From Telmatactis stephensoni (Eukaryota > Cnidaria > Anthozoa > Actiniaria > Isophelliidae), in contig JALIZF010001598.1 in the NCBI GenBank assembly GCA_029948255.1, positions 366,001 to 430,000 of the forward strand: a DNA stretch of 64,000 bases, in the 5' to 3' direction. Of the stretch, positions 62,376 through 64,000 are shown piece after piece. The position numbers and the translations under genes were made by a program. Numbering within the stretch: position 1 is the first letter of the stretch; each line of letters opens with the position of its first letter. The notes beneath the pieces were generated by a model. The model had not been told where the DNA came from. It saw only the letters and a list, made by a program, of their open reading frames with translations, and made no database searches.

Positions 62376-63642
62376 ACTGCCTTGCACATATAAATACAGC
62401 TTAAGATACACCCCATTGTGTTGTCTACTTACTTGACAATAAATAATTGTCAGTTGCTGTTTTGACATGTTTTGCAGCATCTGTCCAGAATATATGGTTC
62501 TCTCGAAAGGATGGCCAGTCACTTGGTGACAATTGAAAATCATGATCATAACTTGGGTCTGTTCTTGCCACAGAAATAAACTCAACTAGGGCTTTCTCCT
62601 CATTTTTTGTCCACTTGTGATACTTGACAGGTGACTTGGGTGACAAGGGTCCTTTTCTTACAGTAAATGTTGATTTCAATGTTGCTGTCTAATAAATAAA
62701 TAAAAAACAAATTTACGTTTCTTTACTTGATGACCTAGTCATCCTAGTGACCTCAAATATCTAGGAAATATAAACCTTTGAGCCCAAACCTTTGAATATC
62801 ATTTACCTTTGGACTTACTATACAATTGGATTCGAACAGTGGTGTTCTGACAGAAGATCTTCTAGACTTTGGGGTACTTTTGGTCTTTTTTTCACTAGGT
62901 TTACTTGGCGTAGTCCCATCTGGCATGTAATTACGCTTTACAGCATTACCATCCATTGCTCATGCGACTTATACATCACCTCTAAAACACAGAAAAAACA
63001 TTATCAAGTCACAGAAGAAATACATAGAGAAAAATGTATTTTACTGCAAGGACGCGCTAACGCTTCACTTCGTCGCTAAGCTTACAAAAGATAGGTGAAA
63101 ACTGTGTAACTACACCTCAATAACATAGAATTATCTTCGCAAAAAGCCGGGTAACTTTGGGTAACTTTTTGTTTTTAAGCAAATTCGAATTTTAATCTAT
63201 TGATTTGTTGTATAATAATAAAAAATTGCGCCTAAATTTGTGACAAAATGAGCCGTACAAGTTACATTTCTTTGAAAAGTCACAAACCTCTCGTGTCAAT
63301 TGAAACTCGAAATAACGAGCTCGACAAAAGCAATAAAACGTTTCAAAATGAGCTAATATTACGCTTGGTTAATTACTGTTATATAAGCTTTTATTTCAAA
63401 ACAAAAGTAAAGTAATAAAGCATTACAAAAAGGGGAAATTACCTTCAAATTCTCAAGTGTCCGTCTGAAGGTGCAAACAGCCACCATTTTGTGAAATCTG
63501 ATCACCCGTTGCATTCTGGAATAGCCTTCACTCCTCCTCTGGTTTCTGTTAGTGCAATTTAGTTTTAAAATTATATAGATTATTTTTACTATTAGTTCAT
63601 TGTTATTAAAGCATGAATTGAAATGAAAATGGAGATGCTTAC

Positions 63643-63927
63643 TTTGTTGTTGAATACTGTTGATTTGGAAATTTGTAAAGCTTGGTTGGATATCAACCCC
63701 TCTGAATCTCAAGGGTTTTGGTTCTGGATTTGGACTGCAATCTAAAGTGGAGTACAGGTCCATAGGGTCGTCATCTGCAGATATGGGTTCCTGTTGTTGA
63801 GATGTGGGTACTTCCGAAGATGGCTGTTGTTGTTCTCGTCGTTGTTGTTCATTATATTCAATCAGAAACAACAGTTGAATTGGAACAGAGAGTCTTAAGA
63901 CCTGACCTCTTCCTCTTGCATACAAAC
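63643..63927 (-). CDS. partial gene: glutamine/proline-rich exon leaving the window
   Basis: Minus-strand segment between acceptor CTATAG/GTTTGT (63927) and donor CAAA/GTAAGC (63643). It encodes a hydrophobic patch (VLRLSVPIQLLFLIEY), then a Q/E-rich low-complexity stretch (NEQQRREQQQPSSEVPTSQQ) and an acidic DDDPMDLYSTLD region. Upstream exons would lie beyond 64000. A possible following exon is at about 63442-63548, but the joined frame stops soon. No family recognised. Confidence 0.35.
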
Positions 63928-64000
63928 CTATAGTGACAGAAGAAATAATCAATGAAAAGATGTATGGAATAAAAATACATGAAATGAAAGAGAGATGACA

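Larger units (their letters stand above)
59618..62956 (-). pseudogene. Myb/SANT-like nuclear protein gene, decayed
   Basis: Minus strand, start at 62956. Exon 1 (62807-62956) is a basic, serine/proline-rich head (SEKKTKSTPKSRRSSVRT). Exon 2 (62433-62688, phase 0 in, 1 out) has YHKWTKNEEKALVEFISVAR then DWPSFRENHIFWTDAAKHV, a Myb/SANT-like trihelix pattern. A third segment from 61878 continues (SRVRAKVISKF) but changes frame near 61820; it carries a 10-residue tandem duplication (ADKMTQTKHGY / ADKITQTKHGY). A small exon (about 60775-60855) and a later one (60065-60252) read ALKQLKESNPKGRFWIKADG then GVWNGDVDLGDGKIKKLRQE; after an in-frame TAA at 60065-60067 the same frame runs on as a coiled-coil-like region to 59618. 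The two lesions suggest a pseudogene. It hosts a family-A foldback at 61963-62251. Function unknown. Confidence 0.5.

Noticed and set aside
63442..63548. Conserved-looking exon after the partial gene at the right edge
   Set aside because: In the phase required by the upstream donor it stops after about 14 codons; in the open phase it cannot be joined. Left as possible UTR or unrelated sequence.

Overview
This window reads as nuclear DNA of a metazoan, most likely an anthozoan cnidarian such as a coral or sea anemone; the species is inferred, not proven. The DNA is AT-rich, genes are split by GT/AG introns, recognisable host genes have animal-wide orthologues, and there is a very heavy and varied load of DNA transposons (PIF/Harbinger, THAP+YqaJ 'ISL2EU'-type, CACTA/EnSpm, many foldback MITEs) of the kind common in cnidarians. 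There are no bacterial features.

Layout. (1) 1-18.1 kb is mainly host territory. A seven-exon secreted astacin metalloprotease with a thrombospondin-1 domain (+, 1668-5550) is followed by SNAPC5 (+, 7759-10110), which is convergent with GTF2A2 (-, 13631-15582). Introns and spacers here carry microsatellites and small foldback elements. (2) 18.1-23.0 kb is a complete PIF/Harbinger transposon with TAA target duplications, a DDE transposase (one late frame break) and a Myb/SANT-like partner with an in-phase zinc-ribbon exon. (3) 23.8-24.8 kb holds two small elements, one a 9-bp-TSD element with long inverted arms around a RecQ-like helicase fragment. (4) 24.8-58.6 kb appears to be one large minus-strand gene resembling SAM-domain/SAMD3-like genes. 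Its exons are separated or cut by three large transposons: the THAP/YqaJ element (26061-33532), a 13.9-kb CACTA-type element (35085-48973) that landed inside an exon, and a 7.5-kb element (49755-57246) with one intact seven-exon gene for a 1,435-residue protein that I cannot assign to a known transposon superfamily. Nested inside these are an LTR-retrotransposon remnant with inverted LTR arms, a LINE, MITEs and a second TIR element. (5) 58.6-64 kb holds a divergent C2H2 exon, a decayed Myb/SANT-like gene and a partial exon leaving the window.

How things work together. SNAPC5 and GTF2A2 are both core transcription factors. The transposons are self-contained units: Harbinger pairs a transposase with a DNA-binding partner, the THAP/YqaJ element pairs a transposase with a nuclease/protease protein, and the CACTA element has a tnp2-like transposase, an antisense gene of unknown function and subterminal tandem arrays that may serve as binding sites. 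The strongest candidate for something undescribed is the 49755-57246 element: perfect 16-bp termini, subterminal AAACCG-type repeats and a single open gene combining a zinc cluster, a SAP-like motif and an NHL-like propeller segment.

Limits. Exon models were built by eye from splice signals, frame and phase. Models whose exon lengths sum to a multiple of three (astacin, SNAPC5, GTF2A2, the Harbinger partner, the CACTA antisense gene, the 1,435-residue protein) are much safer than the fragmentary ones.
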